Numbered from the stretch's first letter, positions 48,067 through 57,799 are shown. The stretch: 64,000 nt of DNA from Pseudodesulfovibrio nedwellii (GCF_027923765.1 NZ_AP026709.1:367501-431500); one strand, 5' to 3'. Program-made: numbers and translations. Notes: generated by a model not told the origin, from the letters alone.

Positions 48067-49437
48067 ATGGTCAAAAGTGTTACGGAAAAATCAACAGACC
48101 ACCCCTTTGTGAACAAACCCAATCGAACGTTGATTCGATTAGCATTTCCTGTGCTGTTCTCTTTGGTCGCCGAACCGCTGACAGGGCTTGTCGATACTGC
48201 TTTTGTGGCACGTTTGGCCGGTTCCGAGCCTGTGGCTGCGCTTGGTGTTGGCACTGTGGCTTTTACCTCAATCTTTTGGGCATTTACTTTTCTCGGTGTC
48301 GGGACGCAGACAGAAGTGGCGCAGGCGGAAGGCCGGGGAGATCGGGAACGTGCTATCAAGGTAGTGTCGTTGGCCTGTATGTTGGCGGCGTGTATCGGAG
48401 TCGCCGTCATGCTTGGTTCCATGGGATTCCTTTCGCCTATTGCGTCGTTGTTCGGTGCCGAGGGATTGGTTAACGATTTGGCCTGCGAATACATGGTGTA
48501 TCGTTTGCTCGGAGCACCCGCAGTACTTGTTTCTTTGGCCTGTTTTGGTGGGTTGCGTGGCATACAGGATATGCGCACGCCGTTTTACGTGGCTGTGGGC
48601 ATTAATATTATTAATGTATTTCTTGATTGGATACTCATTTTCGGGTTCGGGGCTATTGCGCCTATGGGCGTGGCTGGTGCCGCGATTGCCAGCACTGTCA
48701 GTCAGTGGATTGGTGCGGTTTGGTGTATGTGGGCTATATGGAGAAGACTCGGCTTCACATGGCACATGCGCGGGGCTGGCATCACCAAACTCATGAAGGT
48801 GGGGGGTGACCTGTTTATTCGTACTGGTGCGGTTCTTGTCTTTTTAGCCTTGTGCACCCGTGTCGCTAACCGCTTTGGCCCAGATGAGGGTGCGGCCTAT
48901 CAGGCTATCCGACAGTTTTTTATTTTTTCGGCGTTGTTTCTGGATGCTTTTGCCATCACAGGTCAGAGTCTTGTTGGTTTTTTCCTTGGTGCATCGGATC
49001 AAGATCAAGCGCGTCGCGTCGCCCGTTCTGTGTGTTTGTGGAGTATGGGGACAGGACTTGGGATGTGTGCCCTTATGCTTATGGGAGAGCAGAGCGTTGC
49101 ATGGCTTCTTGTCCCACCCGCAGCGCATGGCGTTTTTGGACCTGCCTGGATTGTTGTGGCTTTGACCCAACCTGTCGGGTCGCTTTCATTTGCGACGGAT
49201 GGGATTCATTGGGGGACCGGTGACTTCAGGTATTTACGGAATGCAATGCTGATTGCTTCAGTCATCAGCGCACTTTGCATCCTTGTTGTTGACGCAATGC
49301 ATCCGTCTAATATTCTTGTTTTTATTTGGCTGACAACGGCGCTGTGGACAGTGATTCGGGCTGGTTTCGGAATGGTGCGTATTTGGCCGGGGGTTGGCCG
49401 TGCTCCTTTGATCAGAGAGCATAAAAAAAGACCTTAG
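48067..49437 (+). CDS. MATE-family efflux transporter
   Basis: A 456-residue, 12-TM antiporter of the MATE/DinF type (TLIRLAFPVLFSLVAEPLTG, then VDTAFVARLAG). These exchange Na+ or H+ for cationic compounds. ATG 48067 follows AAGGAGA. The frame back to 48010 is an extension without a site. The substrate cannot be inferred. Confidence 0.92.
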   Translation: MVKSVTEKSTDHPFVNKPNRTLIRLAFPVLFSLVAEPLTGLVDTAFVARLAGSEPVAALGVGTVAFTSIFWAFTFLGVGTQTEVAQAEGRGDRERAIKVVSLACMLAACIGVAVMLGSMGFLSPIASLFGAEGLVNDLACEYMVYRLLGAPAVLVSLACFGGLRGIQDMRTPFYVAVGINIINVFLDWILIFGFGAIAPMGVAGAAIASTVSQWIGAVWCMWAIWRRLGFTWHMRGAGITKLMKVGGDLFIRTGAVLVFLALCTRVANRFGPDEGAAYQAIRQFFIFSALFLDAFAITGQSLVGFFLGASDQDQARRVARSVCLWSMGTGLGMCALMLMGEQSVAWLLVPPAAHGVFGPAWIVVALTQPVGSLSFATDGIHWGTGDFRYLRNAMLIASVISALCILVVDAMHPSNILVFIWLTTALWTVIRAGFGMVRIWPGVGRAPLIREHKKRP

Positions 49438-49463
49438 GTTGAAATAGGAAAAGATCTTTTTTT
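49423..49463. terminator. Bidirectional terminator between MATE and Hpt genes
   Basis: AAAAAAAGACCTT and AAGATCTTTTTTT are complementary but for one mismatch, around a 15-nt loop. Either strand gets a T-run. Confidence 0.75.
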
Positions 49464-49479
49464 CTGCTGCGTTTGGAGC

Positions 49480-49824
49480 TTAATGTTCAGCCAGATAGTC
49501 AAACATGAAAGCATACGCGTTGCGCATTTCTTTTTCCAAAGAATCCAAATGCGTTAGGGCTGCTTTCATGTCTTTAGCCTTGGAGGCTTTTTCTAGGTTT
49601 AGACAACACTCCCGGACACGATCCACGCCAATGGTCGCAGCGCCTCCCTTGAGTGAGTGTGCCAAATGGCGCAATCGTTCAACATCTTGCGATTGCAGGG
49701 CGTCTTTGATTTCCTGAATACGTTTTGGCTCCTGAGATATGAATACGGTAAACATCCGCTTAAGGAACGGGCGTTTGCCTGACATTGATTCCAGAAACTT
49801 GCTATCTACTATTTCTTTATGCAC
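49480..49824 (-). CDS. Stand-alone Hpt (histidine phosphotransfer) protein
   Basis: A 114-residue four-helix protein with the phospho-acceptor motif LAHSLKGGAATIG (His near 56). Hpt proteins relay phosphate between hybrid kinases and receivers. No kinase or receiver is adjacent, so its partners must be elsewhere. It has its own promoter-like sequence upstream. Confidence 0.9.
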   Translation of the reverse strand: MHKEIVDSKFLESMSGKRPFLKRMFTVFISQEPKRIQEIKDALQSQDVERLRHLAHSLKGGAATIGVDRVRECCLNLEKASKAKDMKAALTHLDSLEKEMRNAYAFMFDYLAEH

Positions 49825-49876
49825 CGACGAATTCCTCTTTCTGCACCGCCACGGTGTCAGTGTTGCGAATTATCCT

Positions 49877-49905
49877 CTTATACGGTGCCATGCGATTTTC
49901 GGCAA
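49877..49905 (-). promoter_or_regulatory. Promoter of the Hpt gene
   Basis: On the minus strand TTGCCG (49905-49900), 17 bases, TATAAG (49882-49877), about 50 nt ahead of the start. The remaining gap to 50029 holds AT-rich sequence without a visible gene. Confidence 0.6.
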
Positions 49906-50029
49906 CATTTTTGAAGCCTGTGTTGACGCAAAAATGAAGAAATAGGAAATGGACCGTTTTCTTTTTTTCTGATTTCATTTGAACCGATTGTAATATCTTG
50001 AAAAATAGAGGCGGGTGCGACGAGATACA

Positions 50030-50064
50030 AAAAAAGGGTGAAAGCAATATACTTTCACCCTTTA
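50030..50064 (-). terminator. Terminator of paaK-ACT operon
   Basis: Minus-strand stem AAAGGGTGAAAG/CTTTCACCCTTT around a 7-nt loop, with a run of T on the minus strand (AAAAAA on plus). Confidence 0.9.
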
Positions 50065-50084
50065 TTCTTTTGAAGTTGTGAGAG

Positions 50085-50516
50085 CTACATGGCGTAGAGT
50101 TTGTCGCCGGGGATGATGGAAATATTGTTTTTCTGTAACAATTCAATGCCTTGGTCGGTGCGGTCAAAGCGGAAGATAAGCACAGCCGAGTCACCGCTTT
50201 GCTGTACGAAAGCGTACATGTATTCCACATTGATTCCAGCATTTTGAAGCATACTCAGAATAGCATGCAATCCGCCAGGATCGTCAGAAACCTTGACGGC
50301 CACGACCGAGGTGCGACCAACGGTGAAGCCCGCTTCCTTCAGTGTGTCCTTGGCTTTGGTAAAGTCGGATACAATCAGACGCAGGATGCCGAAATCCGAC
50401 GTGTCTGCCAGAGATAATGCACGAATGTTTACACCGGCCTCGGAGAGAAGACGGGTAACTTCGGCGAGACGTCCGGCACGATTTTCCAGAAATATGGAGA
50501 GTTGATCTACTTTCAT
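50085..50516 (-). CDS. Tandem ACT-domain protein
   Basis: A 143-residue protein of two ACT domains (about 3-68 and 70-138): [19 protein letters not shown] and [23 protein letters not shown] domains bind amino acids, often aromatic or branched. It follows paaK on the same strand by 26 nt. This pairing is common in anaerobes that use PaaK for aryl-CoA formation. It probably senses an amino acid linked to that path (inference). Confidence 0.9.
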   Translation of the reverse strand: MKVDQLSIFLENRAGRLAEVTRLLSEAGVNIRALSLADTSDFGILRLIVSDFTKAKDTLKEAGFTVGRTSVVAVKVSDDPGGLHAILSMLQNAGINVEYMYAFVQQSGDSAVLIFRFDRTDQGIELLQKNNISIIPGDKLYAM

Positions 50517-50542
50517 AATGATCTCCTTGTGAATTGGAGGCG

Positions 50543-51847
50543 TTAGCCTTCTTTTCTCTTGTCAATGATGCGCTTGGCCTTACCCACGGAACGTTCAATT
50601 TCCTTGGGGCTGACCAATTTGACCTTGGCGGTGACGCCGAGGAATTCTTTAATGTTTTTCATTACCTTTGATTCGACGCGTTGTAAATTCTTAATCTCAT
50701 CGGAGAAAATGGACTCGTTGACTTCCACCTGAACTTCCAGAGTATCAAGGTTGCCCTTGCGGTCAACAATGAGCTGGTAGTGCGGTGTTAATCCTTCAGT
50801 TTCAATGAGAATGGATTCGATTTGAGACGGGAAGACATTGACGCCGCGGATGATGAGCATATCGTCGGAACGACCTGTTACACGCTTCATGCGGGCAGTG
50901 GTGCGACCACATTTGCAGGGGGTGGTGTTCAAAGTGGTCAGGTCGCGTGTCCGATAACGGATGAGCGGAATGCCTTCCTTGGTCAGTGTCGTGAAGACCA
51001 ACTCGCCTTCCTCACCGGGGGCTACAGGCTCGCCAGTTTCGGGGTTGATCGTTTCCGCAAGAAAGTGATCTTCCTGAATGTGCAGACCATCTTGAGCTTC
51101 AAGACATTCGATGGCAACACCCGGTCCCATAATTTCAGACAGGCCGTAGATGTCGATGGCTTTGATACCGAGTTTTTTCTCGATTTCGAGACGCATTTCG
51201 TTGGTCCATGGCTCAGCACCGAAAATACCGATGCGCAAGGGGAGTTTTTTGATATCGATGCCCATTTCTTCGCCTGTCTCAGCAAGGAACAGAGCATATG
51301 ACGGTGTGCAACAGATGACGTCCGGTGAGAAATCTTTGAGCAGCGTGACCTGTCTGCGTGTGGCACCGCCGGAAATGGGAACGACTGTTGCTCCCAAGGC
51401 TTCTGCGCCGTAGTGCGCACCAAGGCCGCCTGTGAACAAGCCGTAGCCATATGCGTTGTGTACGGTGTCGCTGGCCGACGCACCCGCTGCCATGAAGGAA
51501 CGGGCCATGAGTTCGCCCCAGTTCTTGATGTCACGCTTGGTGTAGCCGACTACAGTGGCGGTGCCGGTAGTGCCGGATGAAGAGTGGATGCGGACGATTT
51601 GGTCCTTGGGGACAGAGAAGAGGCCGAAGGGATATTGGTCGCGAAGATCCTGCTTGACGGTGAACGGGAGCAGGGTGAGGTCTTTCAGGCTTTTGATGTC
51701 CTGAGGCTTGACGCCTTTTTCATCGAATTTTTTCTTATAGAACGGGACATTGGCATATACTCGTTCACAGAGAGCCTGGAGCCTTCGGAGCTGGATTTTT
51801 TCCAGATCCTCCCTGGGCAGGGTTTCATTTTTTACATCGTAAATCAT
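50543..51847 (-). CDS. paaK: Phenylacetate-CoA ligase family enzyme
   Basis: A 434-residue member of the adenylate-forming superfamily that converts aryl acids such as phenylacetate or indoleacetate to CoA thioesters. The P-loop-like motif [16 protein letters not shown] is at about 90-105, GIFGAEPWT follows, and the C-terminal [15 protein letters not shown] is at about 326-340. The start at 51847 (MIYDVKNE) follows AAGGAGG. The extension to 51964 would run through a terminator-like hairpin. It is upstream of the ACT gene in one operon. The exact substrate is unknown. Confidence 0.9.
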   Translation of the reverse strand: MIYDVKNETLPREDLEKIQLRRLQALCERVYANVPFYKKKFDEKGVKPQDIKSLKDLTLLPFTVKQDLRDQYPFGLFSVPKDQIVRIHSSSGTTGTATVVGYTKRDIKNWGELMARSFMAAGASASDTVHNAYGYGLFTGGLGAHYGAEALGATVVPISGGATRRQVTLLKDFSPDVICCTPSYALFLAETGEEMGIDIKKLPLRIGIFGAEPWTNEMRLEIEKKLGIKAIDIYGLSEIMGPGVAIECLEAQDGLHIQEDHFLAETINPETGEPVAPGEEGELVFTTLTKEGIPLIRYRTRDLTTLNTTPCKCGRTTARMKRVTGRSDDMLIIRGVNVFPSQIESILIETEGLTPHYQLIVDRKGNLDTLEVQVEVNESIFSDEIKNLQRVESKVMKNIKEFLGVTAKVKLVSPKEIERSVGKAKRIIDKRKEG

Positions 51848-51892
51848 CCCGAGAACCTCCTTGCGCGGCCTTGATCGGCCCATGTTGACAAA

Positions 51893-51925
51893 ATAAAAAA
51901 CCACGGTCCTTTCGGCCCGTGGTCT
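51893..51925 (-). promoter_or_regulatory. Terminator-like hairpin in the paaK leader
   Basis: On the minus strand ACCACGG pairs with CCGTGGT around a GCCGAAAGGA loop, followed at once by TTTTTT. It lies about 45 nt upstream of the paaK start codon and so could act as an attenuator for paaK. A possible competing hairpin AGCG/CGCT precedes it. Confidence 0.6.
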
Positions 51926-52171
51926 GTTTAGCGTTTTTACCGCTCCAAATACTCCACGAGCCACCTACTGGGGGCACATAAAGAAAAAAAAGGAGCGAAA
52001 TACGAGGAAATTTTTCATAAAGGCGAGATTGCCCCATGTTCCCGACCCCGTCAAGGTGTTTATCATTGGGTTGACGTAAGGAACGCGGTAAGACGGGGGA
52101 TGAGTCCTCCCATTGCGGACCGGGGCAAAGTGCATTACATGGCTATGAGTCGTCTAACGAACGAGGTTCAT

Positions 52172-52762
52172 ATGCAGTTCAGGGAATTGATGGTACAGAA
52201 CAGGACGCGGCGAAAATTCGACGAATCACGTCCTGTGGATATACAGATATTGGTCGATTTGGTTGAATTGACTCGATTCATCCCATCAGGCAAGAACATG
52301 CAGCCGTTGAAGTACATTGCTGTAGCAGATAAAGTACAGTGTGACGCCATTTTCCCGCTGCTGGGGTGGGCTGGCTATCTTAAGGACTGGAAAGGTCCGG
52401 CAGATGGTGAACGGCCAACTGGGTACATTGTTGTGATGCTCGATAGGAATCTGGCGGATACCCCTGGTTGCGATCATGGTATTGCCAGTCAGTCCATTAT
52501 GCTGGGAGCTGTGGAAAAGGGGCTTGGCGGGTGCATTATCGGGACGGTAAATAGAAAGAAACTGTCTCGGATGCTCGACCTGTCGGAAAATTTTGATATA
52601 CTTCTGGTGTTGGCGCTTGGTGTGCCAGCCCAGGATGTCGTGGTGGAATCGCTTCCATCCGACGGAAGTATACAGTATTGGAGTGGGAACGATGGCAAGC
52701 ATCATGTGCCCAAACGTGGGCTGGATGATTTGCTTGTTGGGTGTTACCCGGAAAAAAAATAA
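52172..52762 (+). CDS. Nitroreductase-family flavoprotein
   Basis: A 196-residue protein with the FMN-binding opening NRTRRKFDESRPV (about 9-21), FIPSGKNMQPLKYIAV and the GIASQSIMLGAVEKGLGGCII helix. The family uses NAD(P)H to reduce nitro groups, quinones or flavins. The start at 52172 follows ACGAGG. Upstream in-frame ATGs (52100, 52145) are less likely. rsfS follows 27 nt later. Confidence 0.88.
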   Translation: MQFRELMVQNRTRRKFDESRPVDIQILVDLVELTRFIPSGKNMQPLKYIAVADKVQCDAIFPLLGWAGYLKDWKGPADGERPTGYIVVMLDRNLADTPGCDHGIASQSIMLGAVEKGLGGCIIGTVNRKKLSRMLDLSENFDILLVLALGVPAQDVVVESLPSDGSIQYWSGNDGKHHVPKRGLDDLLVGCYPEKK

Positions 52763-52789
52763 TATGTATCGAAAGATACGAGGATCACA

Positions 52790-53158
52790 TTGTTGAACAA
52801 AGAAAAGAAGTTCCAGGAAATGGCGAGTGAAGACAAGGCCCGGATCGTCGCTGAATGGCTTGATGAAAAGCAGGGCGAGAATGTCGTTATCATGGATGTC
52901 TCAAAAATGAGTTCGGTCACTGATATGACCTTGGTTGTTTCTGCCCGTGGCGTGAAGCATGCCAAAGCTCTGGCAGAGTATATTCTGGATAAGGCTGCTG
53001 AGGACAATATCGAGTTTTTGAGCATGGAAGGACAGAAAACCGGTGAATGGGTTCTGGTTGATCTGAATGATGTGCTGGTTCATATCTTTCTTGAGGAACT
53101 CCGTGGGTTCTACAATATCGAAGGTATGTGGAACGGAGCCCCAAAAATTCAAATTTAG
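52790..53158 (+). CDS. rsfS: Ribosome silencing factor RsfS
   Basis: A 122-residue factor that binds ribosomal protein L14 to block subunit joining on starvation. Family blocks are VVIMDVSKMSSVTDMTLVVSA, KHAKALAEYI and DLNDVLVHIFLEELRGFYNIEGMW. The start is TTG 52790 (or TTG 52793) after GAGGA. It sits 18 nt before gpmI. Confidence 0.95.
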   Translation: MLNKEKKFQEMASEDKARIVAEWLDEKQGENVVIMDVSKMSSVTDMTLVVSARGVKHAKALAEYILDKAAEDNIEFLSMEGQKTGEWVLVDLNDVLVHIFLEELRGFYNIEGMWNGAPKIQI

Positions 53159-53176
53159 CCAATGCCTGGAGGCGTC

Positions 53177-54709
53177 ATGGCCGAACCGAAGAAAACACTT
53201 CTGTTGATTCTGGACGGATGGGGCATTGCTCCTGAAGGCGCAGAGAACTGCGTCCGTAACGCCGCAACGCCACATTTGGATACTCTTCTGGCCAAATATC
53301 CCAATACCCGGTTGACTTGTTCAGGCCGTGCCGTGGGGTTGCCTGATGGATTCATGGGCAACTCCGAAGTTGGTCATATGAACATTGGTGGTGGTCGTAT
53401 TATCTATCAGGATATGACCCGTATCGATTTGTCCATTGAGAACGGTAGCTTTTTCGACAATGCGACGCTCAAGGACCTGATGGCGAAAATTAAGGCCGGG
53501 ACCGGGCGACTTCATCTTATGGGGTTGGTTTCCGATGGGGGTGTTCATAGCCATCAGAATCATATTTACGCCGTGCTCAAGATGGCCAAAGAGCAAGGGG
53601 TGTCTGAGGTCTTTATTCACGCCTTCATGGATGGTCGCGATACTTCGCCCACCAGTGGGGTTGTTTTTGTGCGCCAGTTAATGGAGAAGATGGAAGATAT
53701 TGGTATCGGCCATGTGGCAACTGTTAGCGGGCGGTATTGGGCCATGGACCGTGATAAACGGTTTGAGCGTAATGAGTTTGCCTATAAGGCGTTGGTCTTA
53801 GGCGAAGGTGGTGCCATGGCTGATCCGCTTTCTGGTATTCAGGCATCGTATGATGCGGGTGAAACCGATGAGTTTATCAAGCCGAGCATTATTGATGGCG
53901 TGAATGGACAGATCGGTGATGGAGACGGCGTGTTTTTCTTCAATTTCCGTGCTGACCGTGCGCGGCAGATTAGTCGTGCGTTGTTTGACAAGGATTTTTC
54001 TGAGTTTCCGCGTGCCTCCGTTCCTGAGATGGCTGAATTTGCCACCATGACACAGTATGAATCTTCCTTCCCCATGCCCACGGCGTTCCCGCCTGAAAGT
54101 TATAGTGGAACTTTGGGAGAAGTTGCTTCTGGTAAGGGAATGAAGCAATTGCGTATTGCTGAGACAGAGAAGTACGCCCATGTAACCTATTTTCTTAATT
54201 GCGGCCGTGAAGATCCATTTCCGAACGAAGATCGTGTCATGATCCCTTCGCCGCGTGAGGTCGCTACATACGATCAGAAACCGCAGATGAGTGCTGATGA
54301 AGTCGCTGATACGCTCATAGGCAAGTTCTCTGATTATGATTTGTGTGTTTGTAATCTCGCTAATCTCGATATGGTGGGGCATACCGGAATTATTGACGCA
54401 GCCAAGCAGGCTTGCGTCACTGTCGATGCTTGTGTCGGACGGATTGTGGATACGGTTTTGGCAGCTGGTGGTCGTATTCTTTTGACTGCGGACCACGGTA
54501 ATGCCGAGAAATTAGTTGCTGATGACGGCAGTCCGCATACGGCGCATACAACCAACCCCGTTCCCCTTGTATATATTGAAAAAGGGTGCGAAGGTGCCGA
54601 ACTTGAAGAGGGTATTCTTGGCGATTTGGCACCCACCATTCTTGGATTGTGGGGCATTGAGCAGCCCGCTGAGATGACCGGAAAGAACCTGGTGAAAAAG
54701 AGAAAATAA
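53177..54709 (+). CDS. gpmI: 2,3-bisphosphoglycerate-independent phosphoglycerate mutase
   Basis: A 510-residue Mn-dependent glycolytic enzyme. The alkaline-phosphatase-like site begins LILDGWG (Asp13), the nucleophile is Ser63 in GNSEVGH, and HxFxDGRDTxP appears as HAFMDGRDTSP. TADHGNAEKL closes the metal site. ATG 53177 follows GGAGG at normal distance, unlike ATG 53162. The stop overlaps the start of the next gene by one base. Confidence 0.96.
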   Translation: MAEPKKTLLLILDGWGIAPEGAENCVRNAATPHLDTLLAKYPNTRLTCSGRAVGLPDGFMGNSEVGHMNIGGGRIIYQDMTRIDLSIENGSFFDNATLKDLMAKIKAGTGRLHLMGLVSDGGVHSHQNHIYAVLKMAKEQGVSEVFIHAFMDGRDTSPTSGVVFVRQLMEKMEDIGIGHVATVSGRYWAMDRDKRFERNEFAYKALVLGEGGAMADPLSGIQASYDAGETDEFIKPSIIDGVNGQIGDGDGVFFFNFRADRARQISRALFDKDFSEFPRASVPEMAEFATMTQYESSFPMPTAFPPESYSGTLGEVASGKGMKQLRIAETEKYAHVTYFLNCGREDPFPNEDRVMIPSPREVATYDQKPQMSADEVADTLIGKFSDYDLCVCNLANLDMVGHTGIIDAAKQACVTVDACVGRIVDTVLAAGGRILLTADHGNAEKLVADDGSPHTAHTTNPVPLVYIEKGCEGAELEEGILGDLAPTILGLWGIEQPAEMTGKNLVKKRK

Positions 54710-54951
54710 TGGCTGAATCAAAGAAACCACTGACCCCGGTCAAGCCTGCTGGTATGGAATTGATATTTCTGTATCCATGTCCACATTGCAGCCGAGAGGT
54801 CCCCCTTATTGCTCCGTCCCGTCCTGCCATGGCGCAGTGTGACGCGTGTCGGGAAAACTTCCCCATAGTCCCTGTGGATGATCGGACCATTCGGTACATG
54901 AAGCTTATTCTGGCGGGTGGCAAAGCCGGTATCGACCCGGATTTTTTGTAA
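54709..54951 (+). CDS. Small zinc-ribbon protein
   Basis: An 80-residue protein with paired Cys: CPHC (24-27) and CDAC (44-47), giving a probable zinc ribbon. I do not know its function. The one-base stop/start overlap with gpmI shows coupled translation. A strong terminator follows. It may be a lineage-specific accessory of rsfS-gpmI or of the ribosome, but there is no direct evidence. Confidence 0.75.
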   Translation: MAESKKPLTPVKPAGMELIFLYPCPHCSREVPLIAPSRPAMAQCDACRENFPIVPVDDRTIRYMKLILAGGKAGIDPDFL

Positions 54952-54966
54952 TAAACAAATTATTAT

Positions 54967-55008
54967 AAAAGCCGGTCAAAACGATTTCGTTTTGACCGGC
55001 TTTTTTTG
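54967..55008 (+). terminator. Terminator after gpmI operon
   Basis: The perfect stem AAAAGCCGGTCAAAACGA and its complement with a TT loop, then seven T. Confidence 0.95.
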
Positions 55009-55100
55009 TCTTGATATTATCTAGAGAAAGTCTAAAGATATCTTTTATCTGTTGTAATTATTGCGTTTTTTGAAAAGTGTAATGATTGCAGTGAACTACT

Positions 55101-55116
55101 AATTGGCTCGCCAATT
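55101..55116 (+). promoter_or_regulatory. Near-palindrome upstream of the second chemoreceptor
   Basis: AATTGGC-TC-GCCAATT, arms of seven bases with a two-base centre, lies 50 nt before the start codon at 55167. It looks like a repressor or activator site. No adjacent regulator is seen. Confidence 0.4.
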
Positions 55117-55166
55117 GCTTTAAGCATATCACTGTTTTTTAAGTCAAAATAGAGGACTGAAGGATT

Positions 55167-56891
55167 ATGATGATGCGGAAAAGTGGCAAAGTAGCGGTAA
55201 TTGCAGCAGTCTTTCTTGTTTCTGGAATTCTTTCTGTAGGTGAAGCTTTGGCTGTGGAGAGTCTTGCAAAGGTAACAATTTTGTCAGCTGAAGTTGTCAG
55301 ACTGCACTGGCTTTTGGGAGTCGGTGGAATTTTGAGTGTGTGTACCTGTATTGTGTGTGTGCTTTTTTACAGAAGAATTGTGAGTAATAAATACAGTGCA
55401 TTGTTGAATTGTTTAGAATTGGTTGTGCAAGGGAAGTGGCATTCAAATCTACAGGTTCATAAGAATGACGTTTTTGGTAGTTTGTATAGAGATATAAACC
55501 AAATTGTTAAGTACATTGGTGGCTTAGAAAAGGGGATTTTTGATACGCAGAATGCGCTTCAAGTGGCCGAGGGAAAGACTGATAAAGCCATTGAAAATTC
55601 TATTATGGCAAGGAAGCACGGGGAAAATGCTCGATGTCAGGGGCTTTTGTCAGCAGCCGAAACAATGGAATTGTCGTTACAGAGTATTCGGGATCAATCC
55701 AATCAGTTGGATAATGCAATTTCTAGAGCGAGTGACGGGGCCATCAGGCAGCAGCACATCGTATCAAGCGCTGTTTCGGCGACAGAGCAGATGAATAGTG
55801 CCGTGGCAGAAACGGCCGAGAATGCCGCAGCGGCGGCCTCTGGTGCGGAGTTGGTTATGGAACGAGCCTCATCAGGGGCTTCTGTTGTCACACGGACTCG
55901 TGATGCCATCGGGTCTGTTTCGAAGAATTCTCAGGCTTTGGTCGAGAGCGTGGCAGGTCTTGGCGCTCAGGCTCACGGTGTAGGGACTATTATGGGTGTT
56001 ATTTCTGATATTGCTGATCAGACAAATCTGTTGGCGTTAAACGCAGCAATTGAAGCAGCTCGAGCAGGAGATGCCGGACGTGGCTTTGCAGTCGTGGCCG
56101 ATGAAGTCCGTAAACTTGCGGAGAAGACCATGGAGGCTACCCGTAATGTCGGCTTGGCTATCGAAGGTATTCAGGAGCAGGTATCAGAGACTATTGAAGG
56201 CGTGCAGGGAATGGCTGGACTTGCTGATGATGCTGCCGGCTTGGCTGATGAATCTGGCGCTGCTTTGGAGGAAATTGTGACATATTCAGGAGTGAGTGCT
56301 GGACAGATCAGTGCCATTGCCGCAGCAGCGCATCAGCAGTCTATTTCTTGTGAAGAGGTCAATCGTACTATCTTTGAGATTCATGGAATTTCTACAGAGA
56401 CTGGGCAGGGCATGGTTGATGCAGCTGATACCGTTGCCCTTTTGACTGAGCGAGTAGAGGATTTGGCGACTATGACGGGAGTTTTTCGTTTGGTTGGGCA
56501 TGGCCGTGTACAGGCTGTCATTGAAGACTTGTCAAAGGCCACAGATGTGCAATCCTGTGAACGTTTACGGCAGGAAGATGCCATCCGGAGGACGTTACAT
56601 GCAAATGAATTTCTTGAATTAATGTATGTTACTGATTCAAGAGGCATGCAGGTTGTTAGCAATATGGGTGGATTTGTTTCGAATTATTCAGAAGATGCTT
56701 CAGCATTCGGTGCGGATTGGGGATCTCGTCCATGGTTCATGGAAGCCATGGCGACCAGCACCTTTTTCGTCTCTGATGTGTATACTTCGTCGGCGTCAGG
56801 TGAGAGTTGCATCACTGTATCCAGTCCATTTTTTAATATAGGAGGGCGGGTACTTGGAGTTATCGCCGTAGACGTCCGTGTTGCTGTTTAG
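55167..56891 (+). CDS. Chemoreceptor with C-terminal Cache/PDC-like domain
   Basis: A 574-residue methyl-accepting protein. An N-terminal signal or TM segment (about 8-29) and a second span (about 47-67) flank only about 18 residues outside. A HAMP-like region and the signalling hairpin ([18 protein letters not shown] near 292) follow. After it, about residues 465-574 form a PDC-type sensor: [20 protein letters not shown], then [20 protein letters not shown] and [13 protein letters not shown]. In most receptors this domain is periplasmic and N-terminal. Here it should lie in the cytoplasm. The stop overlaps the convergent EamA gene by four bases. Confidence 0.9.
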   Translation: MMMRKSGKVAVIAAVFLVSGILSVGEALAVESLAKVTILSAEVVRLHWLLGVGGILSVCTCIVCVLFYRRIVSNKYSALLNCLELVVQGKWHSNLQVHKNDVFGSLYRDINQIVKYIGGLEKGIFDTQNALQVAEGKTDKAIENSIMARKHGENARCQGLLSAAETMELSLQSIRDQSNQLDNAISRASDGAIRQQHIVSSAVSATEQMNSAVAETAENAAAAASGAELVMERASSGASVVTRTRDAIGSVSKNSQALVESVAGLGAQAHGVGTIMGVISDIADQTNLLALNAAIEAARAGDAGRGFAVVADEVRKLAEKTMEATRNVGLAIEGIQEQVSETIEGVQGMAGLADDAAGLADESGAALEEIVTYSGVSAGQISAIAAAAHQQSISCEEVNRTIFEIHGISTETGQGMVDAADTVALLTERVEDLATMTGVFRLVGHGRVQAVIEDLSKATDVQSCERLRQEDAIRRTLHANEFLELMYVTDSRGMQVVSNMGGFVSNYSEDASAFGADWGSRPWFMEAMATSTFFVSDVYTSSASGESCITVSSPFFNIGGRVLGVIAVDVRVAV

Positions 56892-57799
56892 GCGTTTTCA
56901 TTCTGAGTATTCTTTTTGTATTGCATGAGGATGTTGCCAGCGACGATAAAGCCGAGTCCGGCGATTGTTGCGGGCAGGATTTCTTCGCCCACCAGAAAGT
57001 GGATGAAGATAAGCGAGAGGAATGGGGAGAGAAATATGAGGTTTGCAATACGGGCGGTGCCTTCACCATCAGGTGTCGCTGCGTATTTCATGGCCGTGAG
57101 CCAAAGGGCGAAGGTGATGCCCATTTCGAAGAATCCGACATAAGCTGCGGATAGTGCTGATGTCATGTCCAAAGTCGGCAACTCTGAGAAAACAAGTGTT
57201 GCTATAATGATGAGCGGGAAACCACAGAGAAAACCGAGGAGTAATCCAGCTATAGGATCAGCTTTGCTCCGGGTGTTGAATATCCAGTAAAGTGCCCATA
57301 TGACAGTGCTTGCCAGAGCAAGTCCGACACCTGTGAGGTTGGAGAATTCAAGAGAGAACGGGTTGCCATGAGTGGAGATGACCACCACGCCGAAATAGCT
57401 CAGAAAAATAGCGGCCATATCTTTGCCTGACATTTTCTGACCTAGCAAAGGGATGGAGAGCAATGATAGAGTGATGGCCCAAGTATAATTGATGGGTTGT
57501 GCCTCTTGCGCCGGAAGTAGGTCGTATGCCTTGAACAGGATGACGTAGTAAAGGAATGGATTTAGTACGCCAAGCAGGGCTGAACGAATCATTTCGCGGC
57601 GTGGCATTCGTGTCAGTTCATGGAGTTTGCCCTGAAACACCATGATTCCGGTGAGTGCGACAATGGAGGTGGCACAGGCCATGAGTAGAAGTTGGAGCGG
57701 GTCCAGTCTGGTCAGAGCGATTTTGAAGGCAGAGGCCACGGTGGACCAGATGCCCACCGTGACCAATCCGAATATCAGTGCTTTTTTTCTGTTGTTCAC
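56888..57799 (-). CDS. EamA-family (DMT) transporter
   Basis: A 303-residue membrane protein with ten hydrophobic segments in two five-helix EamA halves ([10 protein letters not shown] region and [20 protein letters not shown] near 235). DMT exporters move metabolites or amino acids. The substrate is unknown. It follows the LOG-family gene on the same strand by 8 nt. Its stop overlaps that of the chemoreceptor. Confidence 0.9.
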   Translation of the reverse strand: MNNRKKALIFGLVTVGIWSTVASAFKIALTRLDPLQLLLMACATSIVALTGIMVFQGKLHELTRMPRREMIRSALLGVLNPFLYYVILFKAYDLLPAQEAQPINYTWAITLSLLSIPLLGQKMSGKDMAAIFLSYFGVVVISTHGNPFSLEFSNLTGVGLALASTVIWALYWIFNTRSKADPIAGLLLGFLCGFPLIIIATLVFSELPTLDMTSALSAAYVGFFEMGITFALWLTAMKYAATPDGEGTARIANLIFLSPFLSLIFIHFLVGEEILPATIAGLGFIVAGNILMQYKKNTQNENA

